Shown here: one piece after another, positions 43,712 to 52,526 of the stretch
Layout: every line of letters starts with the position of its first letter
Position numbering within the stretch: position 1 is the first letter of the stretch
Source: an uncultured Clostridiaceae bacterium
GTDB lineage: Bacteria > Bacillota > Clostridia > TANB77 > CAG-508
Assembly: GCA_946998225.1 (NCBI GenBank)
Contig: CAMPYH010000001.1
Coordinates: 186,001 to 250,000 of the forward strand
Direction: 5' to 3'
DNA length: 64,000 bases
The notes under the pieces: generated by a model
The model's database searches: none
Seen by the model: the letters and a program-made list of their open reading frames with translations, nothing else
What the model was told of the DNA's origin: nothing
Program-made: the position numbers and the translations under genes

Positions 43712-45083
43712 AGAAGAAACTATATGGTATTGCAGTGAGTGCGGAAATGAATATAGTAAATGGATGGGAAGATGTACTTATTGTGGTGCTTGGAATAGTT
43801 TGGTAGAAGAAAAAGTTAAAAAGACAGCCGGTGGCAGTGTAAAAAAATCTATAGAAGAGACAAAGGTTCAAAAACTAATAGATATAGACAAAAAAGAATA
43901 TAAAAGAATAGATTCGGGATTGTCTGAAGTAAATAGAGTTTTAGGTGGAGGATTTGTTAGGGGATCACTTACATTACTTGGCGGTGAACCTGGTATTGGA
44001 AAATCTACAATAATTCTTCAAATTTGTAATAAAATAAAAGTTGACGGAAAAATTCTTTATGTATCTGGAGAAGAATCTCAAGAACAAATAAAAATGCGTG
44101 CAGATAGAATTGGTGTAAAAAACGAAAACATTTATTTTATATCTAAAACAGATATAGATGAAATAGAAAATGCAATAGATAAAATAAAACCAGATTTTTT
44201 ATTACTAGATTCTATTCAAACAATATATTCTGAAGAAATTTCTTCAGCTCCAGGAAGTGTAAGTCAGGTAAGAGAAGTAACTGGAAGAGTAATGCGTATT
44301 GCTAAAAAAGATGGAATTACTACAATCATTGTAGGGCATGTTACAAAGGAAGGTAATATTGCAGGGCCTAGAGTTTTAGAACATATGGTAGATACAGTTC
44401 TTTATCTTGAAGGTGAAAGATATTTAAGTTACAGAGTCTTAAGAACAGTTAAAAACAGATTTGGATCAACTAATGAAATTGGAATGTTTGAAATGGATGA
44501 AAAAGGTCTTGTTGAGCTTAAAAATCCTGAAGGAGTACTTCTTCAAGAAAGAGATGAAGATGCACTTGGAACAATTGTATCTGTTGCTGTTGAAGGAACA
44601 AGAAGTATACTAGTTGAAATACAATGTTTAACTACTAGAACTCTTTTTGGAATGCCTAGAAGAAATACAAATGGATTAGATTATAACAGGATTACATTGC
44701 TTGTAGCAGTACTTGAAAAATATGCAGGTATGCTTTTAAGTAGTCAAGATGTATATATAAATCTTACAGGCGGAATTAAAATAACGGAACCTGCAATAGA
44801 TTTAGGAATAATTTTATCTACAGCATCAGCATATTCAAATAAAAGCGTATCTGGGAAAATTGCAGTAACAGGCGAAGTAGGCCTTACTGGTGAAATAAGA
44901 GCTGTAAATATGATTGAAAAAAGAATTAATGAAGCTGAAAAATTAGGATTTAATAAGATTCTAATTCCATATGGAAATTACAAAAATTTGAAAAATAAGA
45001 AAAAGCAAGATGAAAAAAATGGTATAAAAATTGTACCAGTTAAAAATATTGTAGATGCTTTAAAAGAATGTGATATTTTCTAA
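43704..45083 (+). CDS. radA: DNA repair protein RadA/Sms
   Basis: A 459-aa RecA-related branch-migration ATPase. The N-terminal zinc finger is Cys10, 13, 24 and 27 (YCSECGNEY and CTYCGAW). Walker A is GGEPGIGKST and Walker B is FLLLDSIQT. The RadA-specific KNRFG motif is in VKNRFGSTNE. The C-terminal Lon protease-like domain has GGIKITEPAIDLGI and TGEVGLTGEIR. Length and order are standard. Confidence 0.96.
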   Translation: MAKEETIWYCSECGNEYSKWMGRCTYCGAWNSLVEEKVKKTAGGSVKKSIEETKVQKLIDIDKKEYKRIDSGLSEVNRVLGGGFVRGSLTLLGGEPGIGKSTIILQICNKIKVDGKILYVSGEESQEQIKMRADRIGVKNENIYFISKTDIDEIENAIDKIKPDFLLLDSIQTIYSEEISSAPGSVSQVREVTGRVMRIAKKDGITTIIVGHVTKEGNIAGPRVLEHMVDTVLYLEGERYLSYRVLRTVKNRFGSTNEIGMFEMDEKGLVELKNPEGVLLQERDEDALGTIVSVAVEGTRSILVEIQCLTTRTLFGMPRRNTNGLDYNRITLLVAVLEKYAGMLLSSQDVYINLTGGIKITEPAIDLGIILSTASAYSNKSVSGKIAVTGEVGLTGEIRAVNMIEKRINEAEKLGFNKILIPYGNYKNLKNKKKQDEKNGIKIVPVKNIVDALKECDIF

Positions 45084-45122
45084 ATCATATATTTAAATAA
45101 GATTAATAATATCTATCTTTTA

Positions 45123-45151
45123 TTGAAAAACTAATTTATTAAAAATATTAT
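45123..45151 (+). promoter_or_regulatory. Candidate promoter of the 668-aa unknown gene
   Basis: TTGAAA at 45123-45128, 17-bp spacer, TATTAT at 45146-45151, about 40 bp before the ATG. Confidence 0.5.
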
Positions 45152-45190
45152 TAAATAAAGTATAGATACACAAAAGAAAAGGAAAAAATA

Positions 45191-47197
45191 ATGAATAAGG
45201 AAGTATTTAAAAGTATACTTAAAAAAACAAATTTAAATGATTCAAATATAGAAAAGTTATTAAATGTAATAAATGGTATTTTTGAAGAATATGGTGAAGA
45301 TTTCAAAATACCTGCACTTTCAGATAATTCAATGCTTTATATTATTAAAGACAAAAATGATTTCTATTCTTTAGAAAGCTTTTTATTAAACAGAATTATT
45401 AGAAATATTTGTGGAAAAGATTTGCTAAAAGATGATGATGAAAATATAGAAAATACATTTTTGAAATATTTACATTTAAAAAACTATATTACATATTTAA
45501 AGAAAAATGATGAGATAAAAGATTCTGAAGATTTCTTAAATAAATATAAATATCTAGAAGATATGAGAACTATACTTCAAGAAAATAAGATTAAATATAT
45601 TATTAGTAAAAAAGATTTAAAAGATGAATTAAAAAATATTTCAAATGAATTTTTAGAGCCTGTATCAGCATACAAAAAAAGAGCTGGTGAAGAAGAAATA
45701 GAGATATCTGAGGAAACAAGTATAGATGAAGTAATAATAAAATCTAAGAAAAAACATAATGCACAAGAAATTAGAGAGGCTATAGAAAGAGATAAAGAGC
45801 TTTTAAGATTTGAAGAAGAAACTAGAAACAAACAAAAAAAGTTTCCAGAAGGTACAAATGAAAAGCAAATTGAAAAATTAAATAAAAGAAATACATATGA
45901 AATTATGTATTTCGATGATATAAAGAAAATGCTTAATGCTAAATATAATATATATTTATTTGCAAATTTAAAAACTTTACAAAAAGTTAAAGATAAATAT
46001 GTAAAACTTTTAGAAGAAAAAATTGGAAAAGAAAATATATTTAGTAATACATTTTTAGAGTCGATTGATGCTTATGAAAAATGTGAAGAAGTATTTGGTG
46101 AAAAGATTAAAAAATTAAGCATACCAAATGGAGAAAACGATTCAGCATATTTAGCTATAAATAAGATATTAAATGGTATTGAATATGGAAATGATAATAC
46201 CAAAAACATATGTATAAATAGATTAAATTTAATCTTCTTAGAAGAACTAAGCGATGAACTTGAAAAGGAATATGGATTAGATAAAAAGGAAGAAACTCTA
46301 GAGCTTACATCCAATGCACAAAAAGAGGGAATTAAAATAATGCCTAAAGCAGAGGAAGAAGCTGAGAAATTAAAACTTCAAAATGAAATAAATACTGTAA
46401 ATGCAAAAAATATTGCAAAAGAAAATAATTTTAAAGAATTAGCTGAAACTCTTATGGCAGATTATTTATTAACCGAAAATAAATATCAGGTATCACGTAG
46501 AAATGAAGATGAAGAATATTATGTGGATTTAATACACAATATTATAAAAGATGTGGAAAAGGTTAAAGTAGATTTAATTCCTGCAAATGAACTATATAAT
46601 AAATCTAGAATAAGATTAATAATAAGAATGCTTGTAACAGCTAAATTAATATCTTTTGAAAATAATCCAGAAAAAAATTATTTAGAAAAGTTACTTAATA
46701 TTAAAGAAATACAAGATATTTTAAATCATATTAAAACAAATCCATATATTACTGCACTTCACAGAGTTGCGGAACATGCAGAAATAACTAGAGGAACAGA
46801 AGAAATAACAAGACTTGAACATGATAGAAAAAGATTTGATGATGCATTAGAATATATTAGTAATATTGATGAGCTTATGCTTGGATATGAAGAGCTAATT
46901 AAAAATGTAAAAGAATATGATCAAAATAGCTTTACATTAAATGCAAACAAAGATCAAATACTTTCAAAAGTAAAAGGATTAAATCCAGATAACAAAAATG
47001 TTGTTTTTGAAGGTTTAATTTCCCTAATAAAAATAATTGCAAGACAAAACAATATGTATCCAACCGAAGAGGAAAAAACAGAAGAAGGTTATGTATTTAA
47101 TATAGATAAAAAATATATAACATATGTAAGAACAGATTTAATTAAAGAAATAGATAATTTAATTAATATAAAAAAATCTAGATTAAGGAAAGTATAG
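45191..47197 (+). CDS. Large helical cytosolic protein of unknown function
   Basis: A 668-aa protein, acidic and predicted mostly helical, with no signal peptide, transmembrane helix, P-loop or zinc motif. A charged coiled-coil stretch lies at about residues 185-240. The C-terminal third has HRVAEHAEITRGTEEITRLE, possibly a helical repeat fold. RBS AAAGGAAAA. The next unknown gene starts 5 bp after its stop, so the two form an operon. No homologue is recognised. Confidence 0.65.
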   Translation: MNKEVFKSILKKTNLNDSNIEKLLNVINGIFEEYGEDFKIPALSDNSMLYIIKDKNDFYSLESFLLNRIIRNICGKDLLKDDDENIENTFLKYLHLKNYITYLKKNDEIKDSEDFLNKYKYLEDMRTILQENKIKYIISKKDLKDELKNISNEFLEPVSAYKKRAGEEEIEISEETSIDEVIIKSKKKHNAQEIREAIERDKELLRFEEETRNKQKKFPEGTNEKQIEKLNKRNTYEIMYFDDIKKMLNAKYNIYLFANLKTLQKVKDKYVKLLEEKIGKENIFSNTFLESIDAYEKCEEVFGEKIKKLSIPNGENDSAYLAINKILNGIEYGNDNTKNICINRLNLIFLEELSDELEKEYGLDKKEETLELTSNAQKEGIKIMPKAEEEAEKLKLQNEINTVNAKNIAKENNFKELAETLMADYLLTENKYQVSRRNEDEEYYVDLIHNIIKDVEKVKVDLIPANELYNKSRIRLIIRMLVTAKLISFENNPEKNYLEKLLNIKEIQDILNHIKTNPYITALHRVAEHAEITRGTEEITRLEHDRKRFDDALEYISNIDELMLGYEELIKNVKEYDQNSFTLNANKDQILSKVKGLNPDNKNVVFEGLISLIKIIARQNNMYPTEEEKTEEGYVFNIDKKYITYVRTDLIKEIDNLINIKKSRLRKV

Positions 47198-47202
47198 TAA
47201 TT

Positions 47203-47691
47203 ATGGAATCAAATTTAAATGTAAATGTTAATAGTACAGTTAAAAATGAATTAGATAAACCGATAAAGAAAAATATATTTATTAGGATGATAGAAGAAAT
47301 AAAAAGCATATTTGCTAAAGAACCAGATGAAAACATATCAAATTCTTCTTCATTTGTTAATGTACCTGAAAATGATAAAAAGCCATTTTCGCTATTTTCA
47401 AAAAAGAAAAATGTGAACATTTTAAATAAAGACACACATGAAGAAAATATGACTGGTAATACATTAGAAAGCGAAATACAAAATTCTAATTTAAACTATA
47501 TTCAAAAACCAGGAACAAGTGTTAATAAAAATATAAATATAGATTTATCTCAAAATGCAAATGAAACTGAAATAGTTAAAAAAAGAGCAAAACATTTAGT
47601 TGAAGATAGTTTAAATGAACGTTTAGAGCTTGAAGATTTATCTTACTATGATTTAAAAATATTATTTAATGAACTTAAAAAGCAAAGTTAG
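47203..47691 (+). CDS. Hypothetical protein (162 aa), partner of the 668-aa protein
   Basis: A 162-aa hydrophilic protein. The N-terminal 60 residues have an amphipathic helix (IFIRMIEEIKSIFAKE). A disordered S/N-rich middle and a conserved-looking helical end (VEDSLNERLELEDLSYYDLK) follow. No domain is recognised. It begins 5 bp after the 668-aa gene, and a terminator follows after about 100 bp. The likely context is a two-gene unit of unknown role. Confidence 0.6.
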   Translation: MESNLNVNVNSTVKNELDKPIKKNIFIRMIEEIKSIFAKEPDENISNSSSFVNVPENDKKPFSLFSKKKNVNILNKDTHEENMTGNTLESEIQNSNLNYIQKPGTSVNKNINIDLSQNANETEIVKKRAKHLVEDSLNERLELEDLSYYDLKILFNELKKQS

Positions 47692-47798
47692 AAGATAAAA
47701 AACAAAACAATAATAAAGTTTCAAATGAGAAAAAGATTATAAAAAAGAGCAATTTTAAAGAGTATTTCATTTAGGAATTTAATTCTCTAAAAAATAAG

Positions 47799-47831
47799 GG
47801 ATAGTAGATAATAAAATCTGCTATCCTTTTT
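47799..47831 (+). terminator. Intrinsic terminator before the Mrr insertion
   Basis: Stem GGATAGTAGAT/ATCTGCTATCC with loop AATAAA, then TTTTTATTG. Confidence 0.85.
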
Positions 47832-47940
47832 ATTGTATAGGTATTTTTTCTTCTTTATCCTTAAGATATCTATGTTATATCACAACATGTGGAATGTAAC
47901 TTTTTACTTTAGATTTTTGCTTTATGTGGAAGTTGCTTAA

Positions 47941-47969
47941 TTGTTATTTGTTGATTTAGATGGTATAAT
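47941..47969 (+). promoter_or_regulatory. Promoter upstream of the mrr region
   Basis: TTGTTA at 47941-47946, 17-bp spacer, TATAAT at 47964-47969 with TG extension (TGGTATAAT). The 47692-48221 interval holds this promoter, the terminator and the broken HTH gene. Confidence 0.65.
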
Positions 47970-48039
47970 AAATTATATTAATAGTGAAATAATTGTTGTT
48001 AGTAAAGGAAAACTTATGCTTAATAATAAGATGTAAACG

Positions 48040-48240
48040 TCAAATGTATTGAATTTGAAATTACGCAAGCTCAGCTTTCAGAAAATATTAAGACAATAAG
48101 TTTATATGAGAATCGTGTCATCAAGAAAAAACGGTCTTATCAATAATACTTTCGTTAAGATGATGGAAAAATTGGGATATGATATCAAGTTGAATTATGT
48201 AAAAAGGACGGAGGGAGTAGTATGTATTTTGAGACATTAA
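48040..48240 (+). pseudogene. Remnant of an XRE-type HTH regulator
   Basis: One frame gives IEFEITQAQLSENIKTISLY. A second frame gives SRKNGLINNTFVKMMEKLGY followed by DIKLNYVKR. Together these look like the start and end of a short helix-turn-helix regulator (the NTFVKMMEKLGYDI type of C-terminus is common in XRE proteins) with an internal deletion and frameshift. It directly precedes and overlaps mrr, so it may once have regulated it. Confidence 0.5.
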
Positions 48241-49130
48241 ATTCGGAACAGCAGGTTTCTTATTTGATAAAACCTATTATAGAAGTTTTACAAGAGGCTG
48301 GTGGACAATTAGAACGTTCAGAAATAAGAGATAGAATTAGCGAAAAAGATGAGCATATTGCTGAATTTGAACAAAAACTCTATACATCGAGCAAGAGTGG
48401 AAATCAGTATAAAAAATTTGATTTTAAATTCAACTTTGCACTTAAGGAATTAAGTTATGTTGGATTTTTAAAATACGAAAAGTATAAACCTCTTATTACT
48501 TTAACATCAAAAGGTATTGCAATAGATTTGGCCAACTTTGATGTTGAAACAGAAGTGCGTGAAAAAGCATCAGTTTATTGGGAAGAAAAGGCAGCTAAGA
48601 ATAAATATAAAAAAGCAAATGTTACAGATGAACTAGAAGAAGACGCTAAATCTAATGAAGATGATGTTCTTGATGATGTAAAGGTGAAACTTCAAAGGGC
48701 AATTGCAAATATGACACCTAAAAAGTTTGAACAATTTTCCAGAGCATTGCTTACAAAAATGGGAGTGCAGTTTACAGATAAAGGTGTAAAAATTTCAAAC
48801 GATGGTGGTATCGATGGTTATGGTTATCATACTGATGATGACGATTTCAGAACTACTCGTGTTATAATTCAATGTAAGAGATATAATACTGCACCTGTTA
48901 CGGAACCAGATATCAACCAATTTTTAGGCGCGTTGAATAAGTTCAAAGCTGATTATGGTGTGTTTATTACTAATAGCAGATTTACAAATGCAGCTAGAGT
49001 TGCAGCAACTGAAGGAACACCAATTACTTTGATTGATGGAAATGATCTTATCAGACTTATTATAAAGTATGAGTTGTTTATAACTCCGGTTACTACATAT
49101 GTTCTTGATGACTTTTATGACGAGGAATAG
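48222..49130 (+). CDS. mrr: Mrr-type restriction endonuclease
   Basis: A 302-aa type IV restriction-like enzyme. The N-terminal Mrr_N winged-helix domain has EQQVSYLIKPIIEVL and SEIRDRI. The C-terminal PD-(D/E)xK domain has GGIDGYGY (Asp198) and IQCKRYN (Gln217, Lys219), followed by DINQFLGAL and YGVFITNSRFT. Mrr proteins cut methylated foreign DNA. Codon choice (CGT arginines, less AT) differs from the neighbours, which mostly use AGA, indicating acquisition. GGAGGGAG precedes the ATG. Confidence 0.92.
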   Translation: MYFETLNSEQQVSYLIKPIIEVLQEAGGQLERSEIRDRISEKDEHIAEFEQKLYTSSKSGNQYKKFDFKFNFALKELSYVGFLKYEKYKPLITLTSKGIAIDLANFDVETEVREKASVYWEEKAAKNKYKKANVTDELEEDAKSNEDDVLDDVKVKLQRAIANMTPKKFEQFSRALLTKMGVQFTDKGVKISNDGGIDGYGYHTDDDDFRTTRVIIQCKRYNTAPVTEPDINQFLGALNKFKADYGVFITNSRFTNAARVAATEGTPITLIDGNDLIRLIIKYELFITPVTTYVLDDFYDEE

Positions 49131-49260
49131 CAGTAAAACAGATAAGCTAGATGACAGAAAGCAATGTAAATTGCTATTTGTAGGGGATAGACGTCATGGG
49201 TTGTTACAGTGACTCATCAAATTCGGTGAGCTCAGTTGTCTGCTGTGCAATATCTTTATT

Positions 49261-49292
49261 CACTCAGGTTTAACTAACCTGGGTGTTTTTTT
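49261..49292 (+). terminator. Strong intrinsic terminator after the mrr insertion
   Basis: Stem CACTCAGGTT/AACCTGGGTG with loop TAACT and one mismatch, followed by seven T. The 49131-49260 stretch before it is GC-richer than the host DNA and has no ORF I can support. Confidence 0.88.
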
Positions 49293-49449
49293 ATGCCTTA
49301 GGGGTGTGAAAAAATACAAACTGTGCATATCGCTCAAAAGTACAATCGTTCTATTGTATTAATAACCTAAAGGTAACAGATCCGCCATAAAATATAGTTA
49401 CATTTTCTTCTGTAGTTTTAAATCTATGAGTTTTGTTCTTTTTATATTT
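49291..49449 (-). pseudogene. Minus-strand protein remnant of unknown family
   Basis: The minus strand reads KYKKNKTHRFKTTEENVTIF, then YGGSVTFRLLIQ, TAG, and NDCTFERYAQFVFFHTPKA to TAA. It is one continuous frame broken by a single TAG. Composition and content look coding and foreign, adjoining the mrr insertion. No start is seen and the family is not recognised. Confidence 0.35.
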
Positions 49450-49489
49450 CAAAAAAATATATTAAATGCAACAATAAAGCAATAAAAAC

Positions 49490-49518
49490 TTGAAAAAATG
49501 TTTTAATATATGTACATT
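49490..49518 (+). promoter_or_regulatory. Candidate promoter of the autolysin gene
   Basis: TTGAAA at 49490-49495, 17-bp spacer, TACATT at 49513-49518, 35 bp before the ATG. The -10 match is only moderate. Confidence 0.4.
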
Positions 49519-49553
49519 TTTAGTAAGTAGAAGAATTTTTAAAAGAGGGAATT

Positions 49554-52121
49554 ATGAATAAAAAAAGATATATATCATTAATAATACTACTAACCATATT
49601 GTGTACAACATTAATGCCAGCATTAAATGTTTTTGCACATAATATAGGAAATAGAGAATACACAAAAAATATTGAAGATATAAAAGTGGATTATCCAGAT
49701 TTGTATAAAAAATTAAAAGACTTAAAAACCAAATATCCAAATTGGAATTTTAAGATATTTAATACAGGATGGAATTGGGATAATTATATAGACTTCCAAG
49801 AAGAAAATCCAAGTAGATCTCTAATTGAATCATATGGTGGTAAAAGAAGAGGAAATGCATGGATTGATCAAAACTATAAAGATAGACCATTTGATACAAA
49901 TGTCGAAGCAAAAAGATGGCTTAAAGCTTCAAGAGCAGCTATAGAATATTTTGTTGATCCAAGAACATATCTTAATAGAGAAGATATCTTTGCTCTATAT
50001 TCTCAATCTTATCAAGATAATATTCCAGATGATCAAATGCTAAAAGGTGTAAAAGAACTTTTAAAAAATACTAGATTTGCATCAGAAGCAAAAACAGTTG
50101 TAAGAATTTGTAAAGAGCAAAATATTGATGCAATAGACATGTCTGCAAGATTGAAACAAGAAAATGGTCCAATGCAAAATCCATTAAACTTTGGAATGTC
50201 AGGTAATGGAACACAAAATGTTATTGCAGCAGGACTTGAATATGCAGAGAAAAATGGATGGGTTAATTTTGAAACAGGATTTAGAGGCGGAGTTCAAAAG
50301 ATTAAAAAAGGATATTTTGATTCAGGACAAATAACAAAACACTCACAAAAATTTAATTATATGAATGAAAATAAATCTAGACAATATATGCAAAATGTTG
50401 AGGCACCAATGTCAGAAGGAGCTATGCAAAAAAATGCTTTCTCTAAAATTGATCCAGAATTAAAAAGATTTAATTATACTTTTGTAATTCCAATATTCTC
50501 AAAAATGCCAGATAAACAATCACAATCTCCAGATTATTTAGAAAGTAAGAAAGTTGAAAAATTAAAACCTGGTGAAAAGAGAGTTGAAATAATTGAAAAC
50601 AGTGGAATAAGAACTAGAACAGAACCAAATACTTTAAGTTCATCATTAGGAGGAAGAACACTTCCAAAAGGAACAATCTTAATATTAGAAGAAGAAGTTA
50701 AAAACCATAATAATATGAATAAAACATTTATTTGGTATAAAGCAAGATTACTAAATGGAACTAGCTGCTATATAGCTATCGGATTTAGAAACACATCTGA
50801 AAGATGGGTAAAAATTCTAGAAGAAAAACCAGCTGAAGCAAACAAACCTATACAAGAACCAAAAGAACAAAAAACAGAAGAAATTAAATTTAAAGAAAGA
50901 AAATATCACGGAAAAGTTAATGCAAAAGTAACTGTAGATAAAGGAATTAGTTTAAAATTCAGAAATTTACCAGATACTAAAAAAGGGCTTGTACTACTAA
51001 AATGTGTAACAGGAAAAGAAATAAGGGTAATATCTAAAGTAACTTTAGATAAACCAAATGGAAATAATTGGTATAGGGTAGAAGTTGATGGAAGAGAGGC
51101 TTTCTGTGCTAGAGGTGAAGAAAGTGATCCATACTTTACATTCACATCTAAAAATATATTATTTGAAGATGAATATATAGCAAAGAAAGAAGAACCTAAG
51201 AAACCAGAAAAACCTGCACCAAAACCAGTAGAGCCAAAAACTCCTGAAAAACCTGTAGTAAAACCTACTGAAAAACCAGAGACTAAACCAGTTGAAAACA
51301 AAAAAATAAATGAAGATATTAAAAAAGGTAAATTTAAAAAACCAGTTAAAATAAAAGTTATAGCAGATTTAGGACTTAATGTTAGAAATAAACCAGGTGT
51401 TAAAAACACAGAGATAGTTGCACAATTAATTAGAGGTTCAGAAGTTGAAATTATTGAATCTATGGGGACAATAGACAATAAAGATCTTTGGTTTAAAATA
51501 AATGACGAAAGAGAAAAATATATTTCAAAAGGTAAAATTGGTGATGAATCATATTTTGACATATTAGAAAAAATTGAATATGTAACAGAAGAAAAACCAG
51601 TTACACCTAAAAAAACTGAAAACAAACCTGTTGAAAAGCCTAAAGAAAAACCAGAAACTAAACCAGCTCCAAAACCTACTGAAAAAACAAAAGACGCTTT
51701 AGGAAATAGCGAAACATTTAAGAAATTAGAATATAAAGGTGAGAAAAAACTATCTGTTATATATAATGCTAAAATTGAAGATGTTAAAGCATTAGGTGAT
51801 GTTAAAGTTTTAAGAAAAAATGGGCAAAATGTTAATAAAGAAAATCTTAAAATAACAGATATAGCTACTGGAAATAAAATATATATTGATGGTGTAGAAT
51901 ACACTATCATAAGAAAAGGCGATATTAATGGTGATGGATTAATAGATGAAAAAGATGCTTTAGAAGTATTTAGAATGAGAATTGGATATAAATATTCAAC
52001 ACTTCAAAAAGCAGCAGCAAGATTAAGTGTAGAAGAAGATTATGAAGATACAATTAATTCAAATATTAATATACAAAACACAAAAGAATTTAAGATTTTA
52101 TTAAATAAGATTTTAAAGTAA
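49554..52121 (+). CDS. Secreted N-acetylglucosaminidase (GH73-type) with SH3b domains and a dockerin-like loop
   Basis: An 855-aa cell-wall hydrolase. The signal peptide ends near residue 25 (NVFA). The catalytic glucosaminidase domain (about 40-335) has YPNWNFKIFNTGWNWDN, DPRTYLNREDIFAL and the putative catalytic Glu203 in RLKQENGP. Three SH3b-like domains lie at about 345-425, 445-540 and 595-670, separated by P/K/E-rich linkers (KPTEKPETKPVE). The C-terminal part has GDINGDGLIDEKDAL near residue 788, an EF-hand loop of dockerin type, but only one copy. It probably cuts peptidoglycan during division or separation. Confidence 0.88.
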   Translation: MNKKRYISLIILLTILCTTLMPALNVFAHNIGNREYTKNIEDIKVDYPDLYKKLKDLKTKYPNWNFKIFNTGWNWDNYIDFQEENPSRSLIESYGGKRRGNAWIDQNYKDRPFDTNVEAKRWLKASRAAIEYFVDPRTYLNREDIFALYSQSYQDNIPDDQMLKGVKELLKNTRFASEAKTVVRICKEQNIDAIDMSARLKQENGPMQNPLNFGMSGNGTQNVIAAGLEYAEKNGWVNFETGFRGGVQKIKKGYFDSGQITKHSQKFNYMNENKSRQYMQNVEAPMSEGAMQKNAFSKIDPELKRFNYTFVIPIFSKMPDKQSQSPDYLESKKVEKLKPGEKRVEIIENSGIRTRTEPNTLSSSLGGRTLPKGTILILEEEVKNHNNMNKTFIWYKARLLNGTSCYIAIGFRNTSERWVKILEEKPAEANKPIQEPKEQKTEEIKFKERKYHGKVNAKVTVDKGISLKFRNLPDTKKGLVLLKCVTGKEIRVISKVTLDKPNGNNWYRVEVDGREAFCARGEESDPYFTFTSKNILFEDEYIAKKEEPKKPEKPAPKPVEPKTPEKPVVKPTEKPETKPVENKKINEDIKKGKFKKPVKIKVIADLGLNVRNKPGVKNTEIVAQLIRGSEVEIIESMGTIDNKDLWFKINDEREKYISKGKIGDESYFDILEKIEYVTEEKPVTPKKTENKPVEKPKEKPETKPAPKPTEKTKDALGNSETFKKLEYKGEKKLSVIYNAKIEDVKALGDVKVLRKNGQNVNKENLKITDIATGNKIYIDGVEYTIIRKGDINGDGLIDEKDALEVFRMRIGYKYSTLQKAAARLSVEEDYEDTINSNINIQNTKEFKILLNKILK

Positions 52122-52157
52122 TATAGAAAAAATTAAACTTGAAACAAATATATTTAT

Positions 52158-52190
52158 AGAAGAAAGCAATATGTTTTCTTCTTTCTTTTA
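52158..52190 (+). terminator. Terminator after the autolysin gene
   Basis: Stem AGAAGAAA/TTTCTTCT with loop GCAATATGT, then TTCTTTTAT. Confidence 0.7.
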
Positions 52191-52281
52191 TATTTGAAAG
52201 AACTATGATAAAATACAATTAATTTAATACAATTAATAGTAGCAGACGAAGTTTAAATTAAATTTATTTAAGGGGTGAAGT

Positions 52282-52518
52282 ATGGAAGTTAAAAAATGTA
52301 AAAAATGTGGAGCTTTTTATACATCTGGAGGAGATTGCTGTTATAGTTGTAATATTAAATTAGAAAAAGTTTATGACACAATAAATACATTTATTGCAAA
52401 TGAAGGAATAAATATAGAAGATTATTCAAAAGAAGATCTTATTGGAAAATTAAGTGTAAATTTAGGCGAGATAAATAAAAGAGATTTGTGTTTTGGAATA
52501 GACAATTTAATGGAATAG
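52282..52518 (+). CDS. Small zinc-ribbon protein
   Basis: A 78-aa protein. The first 25 residues carry a probable zinc ribbon (CKKCGAFY ... CCYSC), the rest is acidic and helical. RBS AAGGGG. Its stop is 8 bp before the tyrS ATG, so the two are co-transcribed. No specific family is recognised; an adaptor or regulator role is possible. Confidence 0.7.
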   Translation: MEVKKCKKCGAFYTSGGDCCYSCNIKLEKVYDTINTFIANEGINIEDYSKEDLIGKLSVNLGEINKRDLCFGIDNLME

Positions 52519-52526
52519 GAGAAGAT

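Noticed and set aside
50906..51910. 334-codon open frame on the minus strand
   Set aside because: It lies wholly antisense to the autolysin gene across its P/K/E-rich linkers. The translation is low-complexity S/F/L without domains, which is a shadow of biased codons.
52122..52526. T-box riboswitch before tyrS
   Set aside because: No T-box sequence, specifier loop or antiterminator was found. tyrS is instead coupled to a zinc-ribbon ORF.
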